Part shown: positions 12,201-23,805 of the stretch, one piece after another | Numbering within the stretch: the first letter of the stretch is position 1 | How the letters are laid out: every line of letters begins with the position of its first letter | NCBI GenBank assembly: GCA_012274445.1 | Contig: JAAROD010000069.1 | Location: 1,094,159 to 1,158,158, forward strand | Direction of reading: 5' to 3' | Origin: Sclerotiophoma versabilis | Taxonomy: Eukaryota; Ascomycota; Dothideomycetes; Pleosporales; Didymellaceae | Length of the DNA: 64,000 nucleotides | Notes under the pieces: generated by a model | Told to the model about the DNA's origin: nothing | Seen by the model: the letters and a program-made list of their open reading frames with translations, nothing else | The model's database searches: none | Translations under genes and position numbers: made by a program

Positions 12201-13876
12201 CTTGGTATAGTGACTGCGTAGAGTGTGGGAGGTTACGGAAGACCGTGCCTAGGATAATACTCTGCACAACCATGCAAGTCGCTTCGATCATCCAGGAATT
12301 GTAGTCGGTTATAAATATACGATACTGACGGTAGGCGCAAAGTAAGATTTGCATCCAGATGGGAACCGGGTACCGAGGCCTTGTCGAGCCTTGGTTCGTA
12401 CCTGAATTGTTGCTGTCCTCATCGCCCGCCAGATTGTCAAGCTTCAGAGCCATTTCCTTACCGACTTGGCTCTGCCGGAACAATTGTGCGAGCTCTTCGG
12501 GACTTTGTGGCATGGTCCATGGCTCTACACCTTCGTGTAGCTGTCGTGCCCTTGGATCGGCAGACATAGAGTTCAAAAAGTCGGTAATGGACATCATCGG
12601 AGGACAGGAAAATCCCAGAGTCTCGAAGTAGACCTTGGCAGAATTCATCGGCCCGTAGTAGATGCATCTACCAGAGTTGATTACCAGGGTTTTGTCGAAC
12701 AGAGGCACCATCTCATCACTGCCTTGGTACAAGCTCATGGCTACACCAATGTTGGTCTGTCGAGCATATTCGTGTAACATCTGCACGAACTCTAGAGCTG
12801 TGGAGGAATCCAGGCCCGCCGTTGGGTTATCGTAGCAGAGAAGACTGTTTTGACGGATTAGAGAAGGTTCAAGATGATTTTGGAGGCTCAGGTAGCCTTA
12901 CTCTGGACATGTTATGAAAGCTTCAGCGAGAGAAACACGACGTCTTTCGCCGCCGCTAACGCCTTGGATCTTATGGTCTCCAACCTTTGTCCCCAGAACA
13001 TGATCAATGCCAAACAACCGAGCAAGAACGACGACAGTCCTGTCGACTTCACCCTTTGACATGACATTTCCAAATCGGGACTTGATAGCAAATCTGGAAC
13101 AGATCAGCAAAGATTTTCTGGAGATCGAACCCCAGGATAGCACAGCCATCCTAGTTGGCCTTTGTGGCTTAGCTTCGCTGTCGAATGGATTCAGTCTGTG
13201 CTGTTAAGTAGTTTCTAGGAGCCAGATGAAGCTTGGTCCATGCAAGGATTGTCAGGCGAATTAGGAAAGCTGATTGCAGCAACCTGTACTAACCTCAACG
13301 TTTCATCCACAGTTAAGCTTGGGAAATGAATGTCATCCTCAGCTAAGAGTGATGTTAACCTGTTTGTTGGTAAAGTATTGAGTTATGCGTACCACAGAAG
13401 GTTGTCTCTGTCGGCGCATCGGTGGCTTTGAAGTCTGCCTGCTTTCCGCTGTAAACAATTGTACCGGTCGTGCCTATGTATTCCCCATGCAGATGGCACA
13501 AGGCTTTCAAAAAGGATGTGCAACCACTGCCAGGTCGGCCGATGACCATCAATAACTCGCCCGGCTCAAGCCGGCCACAGAAATCATGAAGCAGCTTGCG
13601 CCTGGGTGTCTCGCGGCGAAAGTTCGAAAAGGTCTTCGTATAACGTCGGAACATAGATCCGATAGTAGGTGCAATCTCATGCTGGATGCTTCAGTCAGCG
13701 GTCTTAACACCAAGCGCAAGCAATCTTCTTACGCCACGACCAGCACCTTCAAGCTCGAGATGATTCCATTCAATTGTGTTTCGTTCGCTCCTCACTGATG
13801 TCCGACATGCGGTGATGAAATCAGCTACCAGTTCAGCTACTGGCACTGCTCCCTTCTTCTCTGTGTCGTTGTTCAT
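9202..13876 (-). CDS. Full-size ABC-G (PDR/CDR-type) multidrug transporter, 9 exons
   Basis: Plasma-membrane ATP-driven exporter of hydrophobic compounds with the (NBD-TMD)2 layout of the fungal PDR family. Minus-strand exons: 13733-13876, 13393-13681, 13294-13342, 12902-13093, 11767-12844, 11444-11709, 11052-11388, 9396-11006, 9202-9342. They join in frame to 1368 aa, and every intron is GT-AG. NBD1 has Walker A GRPGSGCTS at 96 with Cys in place of Lys, as is usual in this family, signature VSGGERRRVS at 205-214 and Walker B-like CYDNPTAGLD near 228. NBD2 has canonical GVSGAGKTT at 779, a degenerate signature LNLEQRKRVS at 884, LFLDEPTSGLD at 905 and H-loop His at about 941. Each NBD is followed by a hydrophobic TMD. 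The C-terminal exon adds RYRNIGIFIGF plus a basic tail. Most introns are 45-57 bp; one (13094-13293) is 200 bp. The N-terminus is short for the family. An alternative start at 13976, splicing 13945 to 13861, would add a different first exon. It is divergent from the regulator at 15333. Confidence 0.93.
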
Positions 13877-15332
13877 GTCGACGTGGAATGTGCGATGGGG
13901 AGAGGCGCTGCTCAGGCAAACAAAAAAGCAGGATTATAAGAGTACCTTCGGATTCGAATGTTGGATTGGTAATCATGGCAGATTGGTAATCACTTGTGGA
14001 GCTCTAGCGGAGGTAGCCGCAGGAGGCTCTGGAGTGATTTCCTCTTTGGAACTCCGGAATTTCAGAGGACTAAGATAGACCCTAACTGGTTTAGTATGAG
14101 ATATGCACGGTCTGGGCGGTGGGTTTCACAATCTCCTGCGCTAACACTTTCTGTTTTCGTCCAACGATGCGCAAACATGCTCACTGCGCTAGCTCATAAC
14201 TGCACGATATGAGCTGCACAAAGCCGGGCCGTTACATTCACGCCGAGGTAGCTCCTAAGCGCACTGACCATAAGTTCCAAATCGGCAGTGCCCGATCAAT
14301 GCTCATCACACTATCTATGCACTCCATACTCAGGCCTTTTCACGAGATGTAGAGATCGCCATCTCCAAGCTTTGTCTTTGCGACTTCGCACACGATTACA
14401 GCGTCAATTGTAGTGTTGTCGGCCTTAACGATTACTCTCCAGTTCAAGCAGCTTAGTGCGATACAAAGACGCAGCGATAATGTTGCTACACGAAATCTGG
14501 TAGTTGACAATGCTACAGCACAATGTATGTAACGCTGGTATAGCAAGAACCAGGCTGCACGATCTAGACACATGGTGTGCAAAAGCTTTGTAGGGCCGGA
14601 TGTAAGTCTGACATGTACTACAAACTACAAACAACCCAACCATATCGAACTATGAAGTATTAAGGTCTACTAGTACACTGGCTACTGTAATACACTAATT
14701 AAGAGCTCTCTTATATTTATTATGGCAGTGGAACATTACGTTTTTTTGCTTTAGTAGATCTCATAGTGGATGCATCTATTTACAGGTTCTCCAACTGGAT
14801 TTATGATACGTCTGCGTAACAAGATCTTATATAAGTCCTGTCTAAACCCTTAGTTAAGGCACTCCTATGCGTAGAACAGGTTTAAGAACTTTTGTACAAG
14901 ATCTATAAGTGTAGAGAATGTATCCTGGTGTTCTGAACGTTTCAGCAATCCTGTTTGCATCGTAGTGGATTCACACCATATTTAGATCCTCTTTTCTTAC
15001 CTATGTTGTTGAAGATTGCATAGTAAGTGCCAGCCTGGGTTCGGATTTACTAATGTATCTATGCACGAATCGCGCATGGGGGTAAGTGGAAGCCACTTCT
15101 AGATTAACAAGGATCCACTTATGCACTGTTCCTAGGACTTGAGGCCCACGACAATCAGAATACGAACTTACTCGGTCCTTCCAAACACCCCAGAATGTGC
15201 ATGATGACGACTTAATCTCACCCGCACCCGCATTGCATGTCCAAGCTTAGCCTCCAAGCTAGTTGGCAAATCTTATCTAAGGGTAAGGCACGCCCCGATA
15301 TCTTGTGATACATACCTGTAGACACACTAATA
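13877..15332. promoter_or_regulatory. Divergent intergenic region between the ABC transporter and the Zn2Cys6 regulator
   Basis: About 1.4 kb of unique, non-RIP DNA should hold the promoters of both genes. Short open frames occur here (for example minus strand 14340-14582 and 14425-14643), but they overlap, lack domains and show no convincing splice partners, so I do not call genes. An 11-bp direct repeat (GATTACCAATC on the minus strand) lies at about 13968-13992 around the alternative transporter start codon. No binding site can be assigned with confidence. Confidence 0.5.
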
Positions 15333-17653
15333 ATGATGTTTTCTACCCTTACTTCCGACATGAGCGTCATCGACATACGGTCTCAAAAGTCTAGATCTAC
15401 TTCCCAATCTAAGCGTGCACAAGTCGCACGAGCGTGCAACTTCTGTCGCACGAACCGAATCAAGTGCGACGAGGATTTGCCATGTACACAGTGTCGCCAA
15501 CGAGGGTTACAGTGTGATGGTTCTTCCAAGTCGGCTGCTGGTGCCTCGCTACCTGCAGCTAACAGGTATGTTTATTGTGGTGTACTCATTACAGCTGGGC
15601 TGACTTGGCTATTAGAAAAAATCAGCGTCTGAAAGAGCGCATCAAAGAGCTCGAAAGTCAGCTTAAGCAGAAGCTACCAGAGGATTCAGGGAATGAAAAT
15701 ACGGTAGCGGGGCTCGCGACACACGCGCAGGCTGCCGAAACCATCGAAATCCAGGAAAGCAGCCCACGATCCGAATCCGGCTCCATCAGACTCCTAGAGA
15801 AGGAGGCGGCGCTTGGATCGGCTCGCGGCGGCCCGCTCCCCTCCGGCCCGCTGTCGCTAGCGTATCTAGTAAGGCGCCTCCAACGTCATATTTGCCGGAC
15901 CCTTGACAGGTCAAGCTTGGATTTCTCAGTCACACAAATGGTCGAGCCAATGTCAGACACAACCCCATTTCCGCCTCCGGAGGGAATCCATAAGCTTTCT
16001 CGAACTGAAGAAGAGTTATTCTTATATCCTCTTTGGGAATCATTCCACCCAATATACCCTATACTCTCTTATGAGGACTTCCACATCTATTACGACAGCT
16101 TATGGACAAGTCCACCAAAGGGTCAGCCACGCCATCCTTCAGCTCTTGTTGACAGTTTGTTGGCTGTCTGTACTCAGTACTGTAGCATATTCATGCATGA
16201 CGACGCAGGAGGTTTTCAGGATTACGCTGTGGCCCGCATTGGTTATCCCTATTACTTTCGTAGCCAGACCTTACTGACGAAGGAACTGGAATCACCATCT
16301 ACCACAACAGTTCAGGCCTTTGTATACTGCGTTATTTATCTCTATAATTCTTCTCTACTCAATACCGCCTATCACACACTGGGTATGGCTGTCCGAGTCA
16401 TGCAGACTCTTCATCTCGACTTCCGACCATTGCCGAGCACTACACCCGATCAGCAAGGCCCACACGCTCGAATTTGGTGGACTTTGTATCAGCTAGACAT
16501 GGTAATCTCCATGTCCTTGGATCGTCCATTCCTCATTCGTCTGGAAGATGTGCCTTACTCTTTGCCTGAGAAGGTGGACAAACCTCTGAACCCAGGCAGC
16601 AACTTTGTTTTACAAACAAACGCACATCTTGATATCAACTGGATCAGTTTCCACGTTCATCATGTTCGCCTTTCGGCAGTATTTCACGGGATCATTAGCG
16701 TCATCCAAAGGCAGCTTATCAAGATCACGCAAGGTTCAAAATCTTTCGATGTGCATGACGATCCCAATGCGCTCGAGGATTTAGCAATAATGCTTGAGCA
16801 GAAATTGGACCTTATGCAAGATTGGATCAAAGCTGTGCCTAAGTCGTTAAAGGCTCGCCGACACGCCAATAGCGAACCCATGTCTACAGATCGAGTGAGC
16901 CTGAATTTGGACTCTGCAAGCCCAATCTGGCTCCAAAGACAACAACTGATTCTCGAATTGACCTATCACGATTATCAATTGTCTATTCACCGGCCCTTTT
17001 TGCGCATTTCATTGAAGACGTCGTCGTTTCAGCCTCGCACGGATCGTCTGGGACTCAATGCTCTCTTTCACGCTCTTGCCATAACGGATATCCTACAAGC
17101 TCTTTCCGGAACTGAAATCCTTCGAGGATGGCTTCCATTACTTCGATTTCAATGGAACGCAGTCCTCTGCATTCTTTGTTTCGTCATCGGGAACCCAATG
17201 TGTCCCTTCACGGCCGCCGCACGCAAGGGTCTACAGACGGCCATTCAATTTCTCGAAACCATGGGAAAATATTACCCCGCAGCTCACAGTGCTGTCAGTA
17301 TTGCCAACTATCTCATGTCCCTAGGAGAATCCCTCACAGCAGACTACCGACGCCGTATAGATCCCCGCAGCTCACAAGAGACGCCGTCGGAGCAGTTCTG
17401 GTCTCAGAGTCAGCACATTGGATCATCCTTAGGCGAGCTGCCGCTCTTTGGACTGCATGTAGATGAATATCTATATTCTACTTTGCCACCTGATATGTCG
17501 CGTCCTGTATCCTCCTCTAGCCCGGATATAGCTTTTCCATTTACACCAACGTCTAATCAGATGACTCACATCTTACCGGACAGCGCCCTCTCCCAGCAAA
17601 TGCTCAGCTATGGGACGATAATGAACTACGATGGAAATGATGAGCCCAGCTAA
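15333..17653 (+). CDS. Zn(II)2Cys6 fungal-specific transcription factor, 2 exons
   Basis: Nuclear DNA-binding regulator of the Gal4 class. Exons 15333-15565 and 15616-17653 encode 756 aa. The 50-bp intron has a GTATGT donor, a GCTGAC branch site and a TTAG acceptor, and falls just after the zinc cluster. The cluster C-x2-C-x6-C-x5-C-x2-C-x6-C uses Cys35, 38, 45, 51, 54 and 61. After a short linker comes a likely coiled-coil dimerisation helix (about 79-100, NQRLKERIKELESQLKQKL). A fungal-specific TF middle homology region follows, from about 212 (LFLYPLWESFHPIYP) through about 365 (WWTLYQLDMVISMSLDRP). The first ATG is followed directly by a second in-frame ATG and a third at 15360; any could be used without affecting the domains. 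The position, divergent from the exporter and upstream of the P450 and SDR, suggests a cluster regulator, which is inference. No breaks are seen. Confidence 0.93.
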
Positions 17654-18203
17654 TACAACATCTCGTGGAAATAACTCGAACACCTATCGTGTCTCTCAAC
17701 AGATCAGCTGCTACCCCCCCCCCCCCTTCCTCCTGACCCTGAACGTCTTAGACTCCTTTGGGATAATCAGCATTGTAATTTCAATCACTTTCTTTATGGC
17801 TCTCAGAGGATAGACCTATAAACGTTGTTACGAGCCCAACCAAAGAGACTCCTGTGCACCTTTTATGTATGCTTGAGCACTGTGTCCATTCCCGCCTCAG
17901 CGCCGAGGTTCGGACACCATACTTCCTATGTGCTGTTCTTCCCCTTTCGGGACTCCGAAACTGAGCATATTTGTCCACTCCGATCAACCTGATTATGGTT
18001 CGGCCCGTCGTGCACGCGATGCATGCAGCATGACACTAGCACCGCTAGTGCTGTTATTCCTTCTGCATGACATGGCGTAGCATCCTAGCTTGTTTTTGAG
18101 GGGTGCAGACCTCTTAATGAATCATGCCAGCCTATTTGATAAACAGTCATAATCTCATACAGGTCTCTAAGAACCACTTTCTTGGCATTTAGGAGACTGA
18201 GTT
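17654..18203. promoter_or_regulatory. Intergenic region between regulator and P450 (3' UTR and P450 promoter)
   Basis: No supported gene. It contains a 13-C run (17714-17726) shortly after the regulator stop codon and a perfect 7-bp inverted repeat CACTAGC-ACC-GCTAGTG at 18034-18050, about 155 bp before the P450 start. Composition is normal, without the CTA/TAG bias of the flanks. Confidence 0.5.
18034..18050. promoter_or_regulatory. Inverted repeat upstream of the P450, possible regulator site
   Basis: CACTAGC and GCTAGTG are perfect reverse complements separated by 3 bp, in the P450 promoter. Dimeric fungal regulators often bind short inverted repeats, but the classical Zn2Cys6 half-site CGG is absent, so the assignment is tentative. 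Confidence 0.3.
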
Positions 18204-20051
18204 ATGGACGAAAATATTTCTCTATTGTTCGGAGGCGCCGTGGCACTGCTGCTGTCTCTGCTAATACGTATTGCATTTGTACATGGTCATCGCACCGAAC
18301 ACATGCCCAAAGGTGAATTGATGACGTTATAAAATCATCAAAACTGGACCGCTAACTATCACCAGGGCCGCCCACTCTGCCATTTATCGGTAACGCGCAC
18401 CTGATCCCAGGTGCTTATACTCATATCCAGTAGGCCGATACTATTAACCTTGCTGCTCGTCCAACTGAACGCTTGTAGGTTCACCGAATGGAGCAAGCAA
18501 TATGGAAGATTGTACATGCTCAAGGTCGGCAACGCAAACATGGCGGTGATTACCGATCGCCGTTTGGTCAAGGAGGTAATTGACCGGAAGAGCGCCATTT
18601 ATAGCCACAGACCTCATTCATACGTCTCTCACGAGCTCATCACTAAAAGCAATCATCTCTTGGTAATGCACTATGGAAACAAATGGCGTTTGTTTCGCCG
18701 GTTGGTGCACCAGCACCTAATGGAATCCATGGTAGACAGTCAACACGTCGATATCGTCAATGCCGAAGCCATTCAGATGGTCAGGGATTATCTTTTGAAG
18801 CCCAAGGATCATATGCTACACCCAAAACGTTATAGTAATAGTATCACGAACTCGATAGGTATGTCAAAGAAGCTCTCTCGTGGCTTGCCACTTATACTCA
18901 CATTTATTAGTTTATGGCATTCGCACAGCCGATTGCAATAGCAATAATATGCAACGCTTATACAACCTTATGGAGGAGTGGTCTCAGATCATGGAGCAAG
19001 GTCAGAAAACCCATATATCCCACTACTCAGCTTGGCTGGTGATATTGAGAGCAACCTAGGTGCAACTCCCCCAGTGGATATCTTTCCTTTCCTCAAACTT
19101 ATTCCCGAACGCTTCTTTGGAAACTACGTTACCCGAGCTCGTGGTATCGGCCGCCAGATGGAGAACCTGTACTTAGACAACCTTTGCAGGGTTGAGAAAC
19201 GGCGTGGTAGCGGCAAGAATCTTGGCTCATTCATGGACCGAGTACTTGACACCCAAGAGAAGAATAAATTACCACGGCATCAATTGCAATTTATTGGCGG
19301 AGTTTTGATGGAAGGCGGCTCAGACACAAGTTCGAGCTTGACATTGGCTATCGTTCAAGCACTCATCGAGAACCCCGAAATCCAGCGCAAGGCCCACATG
19401 GAGATCGATCAAGTTGTGGGCCATGGCCGCTCTCCAGTCTGGGGTGACATGAAAAATTTACCATACATCAACATGATTGTGAAGGAAGGCCATCGGTGGC
19501 GACCTATTCTCCCTCTCTGCTTCCCACACGCTCTTGGTGAAGGTCAGTATGTCCCTCATGACCTTGATCCCATGCGCTAACGTCGAGATACAGATGATTG
19601 GATAGATGGAAAATTTCTTCCTAAAGGTACTATAATCATTATTAACACATGGGGAATACACATGGATCCACAACAACTATACGACCCATCCAAATTCATT
19701 CCAGAGCGGTACGCAAAACATTCACTTCTTGCCCCTGAATACGTGCCCGGAGGCTTTCAAGAACGCGATCACTACGGATACGGCGTGGGCCGCAGGATCT
19801 GTCCCGGCATTCACTTGGCAGAGCGTAATATGTTACTCGGAATTTCAAAGCTCTTGTGGGCTTTCAATTTTGAGAAAGGTGACGGACCTTTAGACAATGA
19901 CCCTGTTAAGGGGTATCATCATGGTTTCTTGTATTGCGCCAAGGATTATGCATGTAACCCGGTCATCAGAAGCCAGGAAATCAGGTCCACCATTGAAAGG
20001 GAGTTTGATGTTGCGACTAAGGAGGTATTCACCCGCTTTACAGAGGGCTAA
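18204..20051 (+). CDS. Cytochrome P450 monooxygenase, microsomal, 6 exons
   Basis: Heme-thiolate monooxygenase, probably anchored in the ER membrane. Exons 18204-18312, 18366-18429, 18479-18858, 18911-19000, 19060-19542 and 19594-20051 join in frame to 527 aa; all introns are GT-AG and 49-59 bp. The N-terminus is a hydrophobic anchor (about 6-27) followed by a Pro/Gly hinge, MPKGPPTLPFIGN. The I-helix oxygen-binding motif is EGGSDTSS near 300-307. The K-helix ExxR is Glu357-His-Arg360 in EGHRWRP, and the PERF-like motif is IPERY. The heme loop YGYGVGRRICPG has Cys445 as the axial ligand. It resembles the large fungal group annotated as CYP2-like or O-methylsterigmatocystin oxidoreductase-like, but the substrate cannot be read from the sequence. 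It lies between the regulator and the SDR on the same strand. All key residues are present and no frameshift is seen. Confidence 0.93.
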
Positions 20052-21240
20052 ATGTGTTAATGGTCCGATTTTGCATATGCAGTTTCTCTGAATTCTCTGA
20101 ATTCTCCAACTTCTCAAATTTTGAACATGACCATCGTAGGCACTGCTTTTCATGCTTCTCCAGATAGCCTATTGTTGGGCTTCGGCAATCACTGCACTTC
20201 AAGTGGACAATTTTAGCCTAATGCTTTACTCAGGGTGTTGATATGATAAATCGTATTTTAACATCAAACACCGTACAAATGAAGTACGGTGAGCAGATCC
20301 CGAATTACTCAGTGTCATCATAAAACCTATACTGATCTGGAAGATACCTCACTAAAGCGTTAGCGACGTACATTACCTTACCAATAAGGGCGTTAGAGTT
20401 CAAAACGCTAGAATTATGAACGTATCGGCTTCGAAATTCGTCTGAACTCCCTTTGACTGTAGCGTAAGTCAGTGCCTTCCCCTTCTGCTTTTGCAAAGTT
20501 CAACCTCTAAACCTCGCTAGACCGAATCTGCAACTCCCTGTCTTGCCCGAATGCAAATGCAACGAGGCAAAGCCTTTTCCATGGCCATGCCGCAAGTTCG
20601 CGGATTTTGTAGGGAAAAAGACTAGAGACGAATCGCAAATACTCCAAGATGAATACTCTAGCTATGTTTCTATTACGGTCGCGGGCGAGATACCTCAATA
20701 GTTTTAGCGTTACCCAACACTCGGCTGACTTCTTCACACGTATGATCGCACCTTTAGTGAAGAACTCTTATCTACACTATCGCTTTGTAATGCTCTAGTC
20801 GGAGTTTCAAGTTCGCCTCTGTGTGGGTCTGGCTGCATTCCAAGGACATTAACTCCGCGCTTTGTGATCTATTAGCTATCAGCCAATATTCTATTGCTGG
20901 CGCCAGATAGTCTAAGAATCCATGACGATTGTCTCATCGGTATTACTAACTGTTTCTGGCAATTTTGAAAGTCTTGCTAAACAGGAAGGGACTCCGTGAC
21001 TCCTTACATCTTCACGGTTTACAGGGGGGGGGGGGCGCAGTGGTCCAGCCGATCATTTCCACATTCGACTACATCCCGCACCTGTGCGGAGTGTCCAAAA
21101 GGAGTTACTCTTACCAAACATCTCGGGGTCTTGGCTTGCGACACGATTCAGCCTCAAGCTATATATGTATGCAAAAGAGTTTCGTGTTGTCAAACATACT
21201 TGAAAACGCTTTTCACACTCATTGTACCATCTTCTCTGCC
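20052..21240. other. Intergenic region between P450 and SDR, no supported gene
   Basis: About 1.2 kb of normal-composition DNA. Small open frames on the minus strand (20305-20496, 20507-20737) have no recognisable domain or splice partners. A 12-G run lies at 21024-21035, about 210 bp before the SDR start. The frame containing the SDR start is open upstream to 20965, but that extension has no family similarity. The region should hold the P450 3' UTR and the SDR promoter. Confidence 0.5.
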
Positions 21241-22203
21241 ATGTCCCGGGTCTATTTCGTCACTGGATCGTCCACTGGCATCGGAGCGAGCCTAGTTCAA
21301 CATATTCTTGACGCCGGTGATCACGTATTTGCGACGGCTCGCAACCCTTCGACTTTTCGATTTACAAACACCAACGACAGAAACTTTGGGGCCGGTCAAC
21401 TAGACCTCGAGGATTCTGCCTCTATTACCTCAAGTTTCTCGGCTGCAATGGCAAAATTCGGTCGCATAGACGTTGTCATCAATAATGGTGGCTATGGCCT
21501 CAGCGGCCCTTTCGAGGATCTGAAAGAAACTGAAATCAGTCGTCAGATGAATGTAAACTTCACTGGCTTGCTGTTTTGTACCAAGGCTGCAATGGAAGCC
21601 ATGCGTGAGCAGGAGCCTAAGGGGGGTCTCATCATGCAAGTCACAAGTATCGGAGGCAGGATAGGCTTCCCCTGGATGTCTATGTACAGTGCATCCAAGT
21701 TTGCTATAGAAGGATTCACAGAGGCAGTCAGCCAAGAAGTAGATCCAGCGTGGGGGATCAATTTCACCTGCGTCGAACCGGGTGGATTCCGGTAAGTTTG
21801 AGAGTCCTTGCCATTCACCCTTTCTCCTCATATTTTCGATATTTGAGTAGGGTGCACTGCGTATTTAGTGTACCCAAGCTAGTAAAGCTGAGAGTAACTT
21901 TTACATAGGACCGATTTCTTTACCCGTTCAATGACCTACACGGACTCTGCCACATCGGCATACGATATGTCAAAAGTCAAGGCGCATCTGCAGATGCTTC
22001 ATAAAGCCCAGCCCGGCGACCCTTTGAAAGGCGCCAAAGCTATATACGACGTTACTCAAATGCAGAAACCGCCTAGAAAGATAATTTTAGGAAGCGACGC
22101 GTACAACTGGCTAGATGGATGGCTGAAAGAGCTACAGGCGGAATTGCATGCCAATAAAGAGATGAGCTTTAGCACTGATGCAGACGATGCAATTTACAAT
22201 TAG
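21241..22203 (+). CDS. Short-chain dehydrogenase/reductase (classical SDR), 2 exons
   Basis: NAD(P)(H)-dependent oxidoreductase with a Rossmann fold. Exons 21241-21791 and 21909-22203 (117-bp GTAAGT...ATAG intron) encode 281 aa, a normal length for the family. The nucleotide-binding motif TGSSTGIG starts at residue 8. The stabilising NNAG-type motif reads NNGG. The catalytic set is the Ser of VTSIGG with Tyr-Ser-Ala-Ser-Lys shortly after it. The conserved EPGGFRTDF spans the splice junction and supports the intron. I chose the start at 21241 because the Rossmann strand begins three residues later; the open frame continues upstream without similarity. Retinol-dehydrogenase-like or ketoreductase activity is possible, but the substrate is unknown. 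The stop codon lies at the edge of the RIP-altered flank, so the gene probably lost its native terminator region. Confidence 0.92.
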
Positions 22204-22617
22204 AGTAGTACTCAAAAGAAAGGCACTGTAGAGAGTAGAGGAGTTCTCTAATGTTATAACTCTATATACAATATAGTAGTTTAGTATTAGCATCTTCTAC
22301 CTTATAGTATAATTTAGCTAGAAGGCACCTTATATAGAGTAGTCTTACTATATATAGTCTCTACTTATCTATTTACTACTTAGCTGTAAGCAATCTACAG
22401 TCTACTAATAAAACTAGTAGTTACCTATACTTTAGCACTCTATATTGTTTGTTATTACTTTAGCAAACCTAGCCTTAGAGTTTAAATTGCATTTACTCCT
22501 AGATTATAAGAGTAAGATATTAAAATAAAATATTAGTACTAGATCTAGATCTTTTCTAGAAGAGTTAACTCTAGAACTATAAAAGCTTAGCTTTCTATAC
22601 TTATAGAGAAATTCTAT

Positions 22618-22860
22618 ACTATATACCTAAACTATACTAATAGAGTAAGGTTAAGTTACTTTAAGAGATAAAGAGCTATTATCTCTAAAGGTAATAGGTA
22701 GAAGCTAAGACTTAGTATAGCTTACCTCTAGAGGTAAAGAATAGAAGCTACTTAAGATAGTATGCTTCTAGAGGTAGAAATTAGAAGCTAGTAGAGGCTA
22801 AGAAGGTCTTAAGATTACTTACTTCTAGAGGTAAGTAGCCTATTCTAGAGACTATTAACT
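22618..22860 (+). repeat. Fragment of the repeat that also starts at 56508
   Basis: About 33 bp from ACTATATACCTAAACTATAC onward are nearly identical to 56508-56540. Both copies are followed by several copies of the palindrome TTRCCYCTAGRGGYAA (here at 22679, 22722, 22762 and 22819, all RIP-weakened). Beyond that the two diverge. Confidence 0.6.
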
Positions 22861-23569
22861 TTCTACCTACCTATAACTTTAGTACACACTTTAGTTAATA
22901 TTACTAGTAACTTTCTAATTATACTCTAAGGTAGACTATCTACTTCGCACTAGAAATATGCACTTATAGTTTACCTAAATTTAGGCTTAATATACTATAA
23001 AACTCTAAGCTTTTTATTAACCTGCTTTATATATATATATACTAAAACTTAGTAAGTTAGAGTAAAAGCACCTAGCTTAACTAGTGTATTAGATTAAACT
23101 CTAATGTTTTATAATATATAATCTCTACTATAGCGTTTAATAAAAACTTAGAATCTTTTTAATTAATCTAATTATTTACTACGTAATTAAACAGCTAGAG
23201 GAGCTAATTATTAGAATTTAGACTGCAGTTCTATAAAGCTATATTAGAGAGAATAAGTATTCTAATATTAGTAATTCTACTATAGAATATAGCTGTGTAA
23301 TAGAGTATTAAGCCTTTAATCTTTAGACAACGCTTAGAATTAAAGTAAACACCTTAATTACTTATACCTATATTCTTATTAATATTCTATTCTAAGATAT
23401 ATAAAGAACTTAGGCTTAACCTCTATAAAACTATCTAGCTATATTAAACCGCATATACTATACTATAATATAACTAAATATATAGTAACTTTATATAATT
23501 ACTAGAAATATAAATCTATTCTACTATAGTTTATAAGTAAGTAGGCTAAATTTATAAAAATACAGCCTA

Positions 23570-23805
23570 TTATAAAAGTTATACTTTAAGTAAAGCTTAA
23601 AAGTACTAGTATAGAAGAATCTATAAGAGGGTTAGTTATTACCTAGTAAAACACTATAATAATAGAAAATAATAATAAGTAGTATAGAGTAAACTATCTA
23701 GCTTAAAAGTTAGTTTAAGATTCTAAAGACAAACTTAATTAATAAGGTTAAATATAATATTTTAAAACTAATATTTCTACTTACTATATATTTAAATAAA
23801 TATAT
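23570..23805 (-). repeat. Partial gypsy LTR, inverted orientation
   Basis: The reverse complement matches the LTR at 5249-5753. It covers the part with the TAGTGTTTTACTAGGTAATA block and the TAGTAAGTAGGAATA block, with some internal deletion. The outer end resembles the variant tail at 5757-5907. No target duplication is seen. Confidence 0.65.

Noticed and set aside
14340..14643. Overlapping minus-strand open frames of 72-80 codons between transporter and regulator
   Set aside because: Short, overlapping, without domain, splice partner or composition evidence; treated as chance frames in the divergent promoter region.
17714..17726. Poly-C run as a regulatory element (and the poly-G run at 21024-21035)
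   Set aside because: Homopolymer runs this long are common and prone to sequencing error; nothing ties them to regulation.
18030..18100. Terminator hairpin after the regulator gene
   Set aside because: Bacterial-style terminators do not apply here; the inverted repeat is kept only as a possible protein-binding site.
20305..20737. Two minus-strand open frames between P450 and SDR
   Set aside because: No recognised domain and no plausible introns linking them to each other.
20965..21240. Upstream extension of the SDR open frame
   Set aside because: The added 92 residues have no SDR similarity and contain the translated 12-G run; the Rossmann fold begins just after the ATG at 21241.
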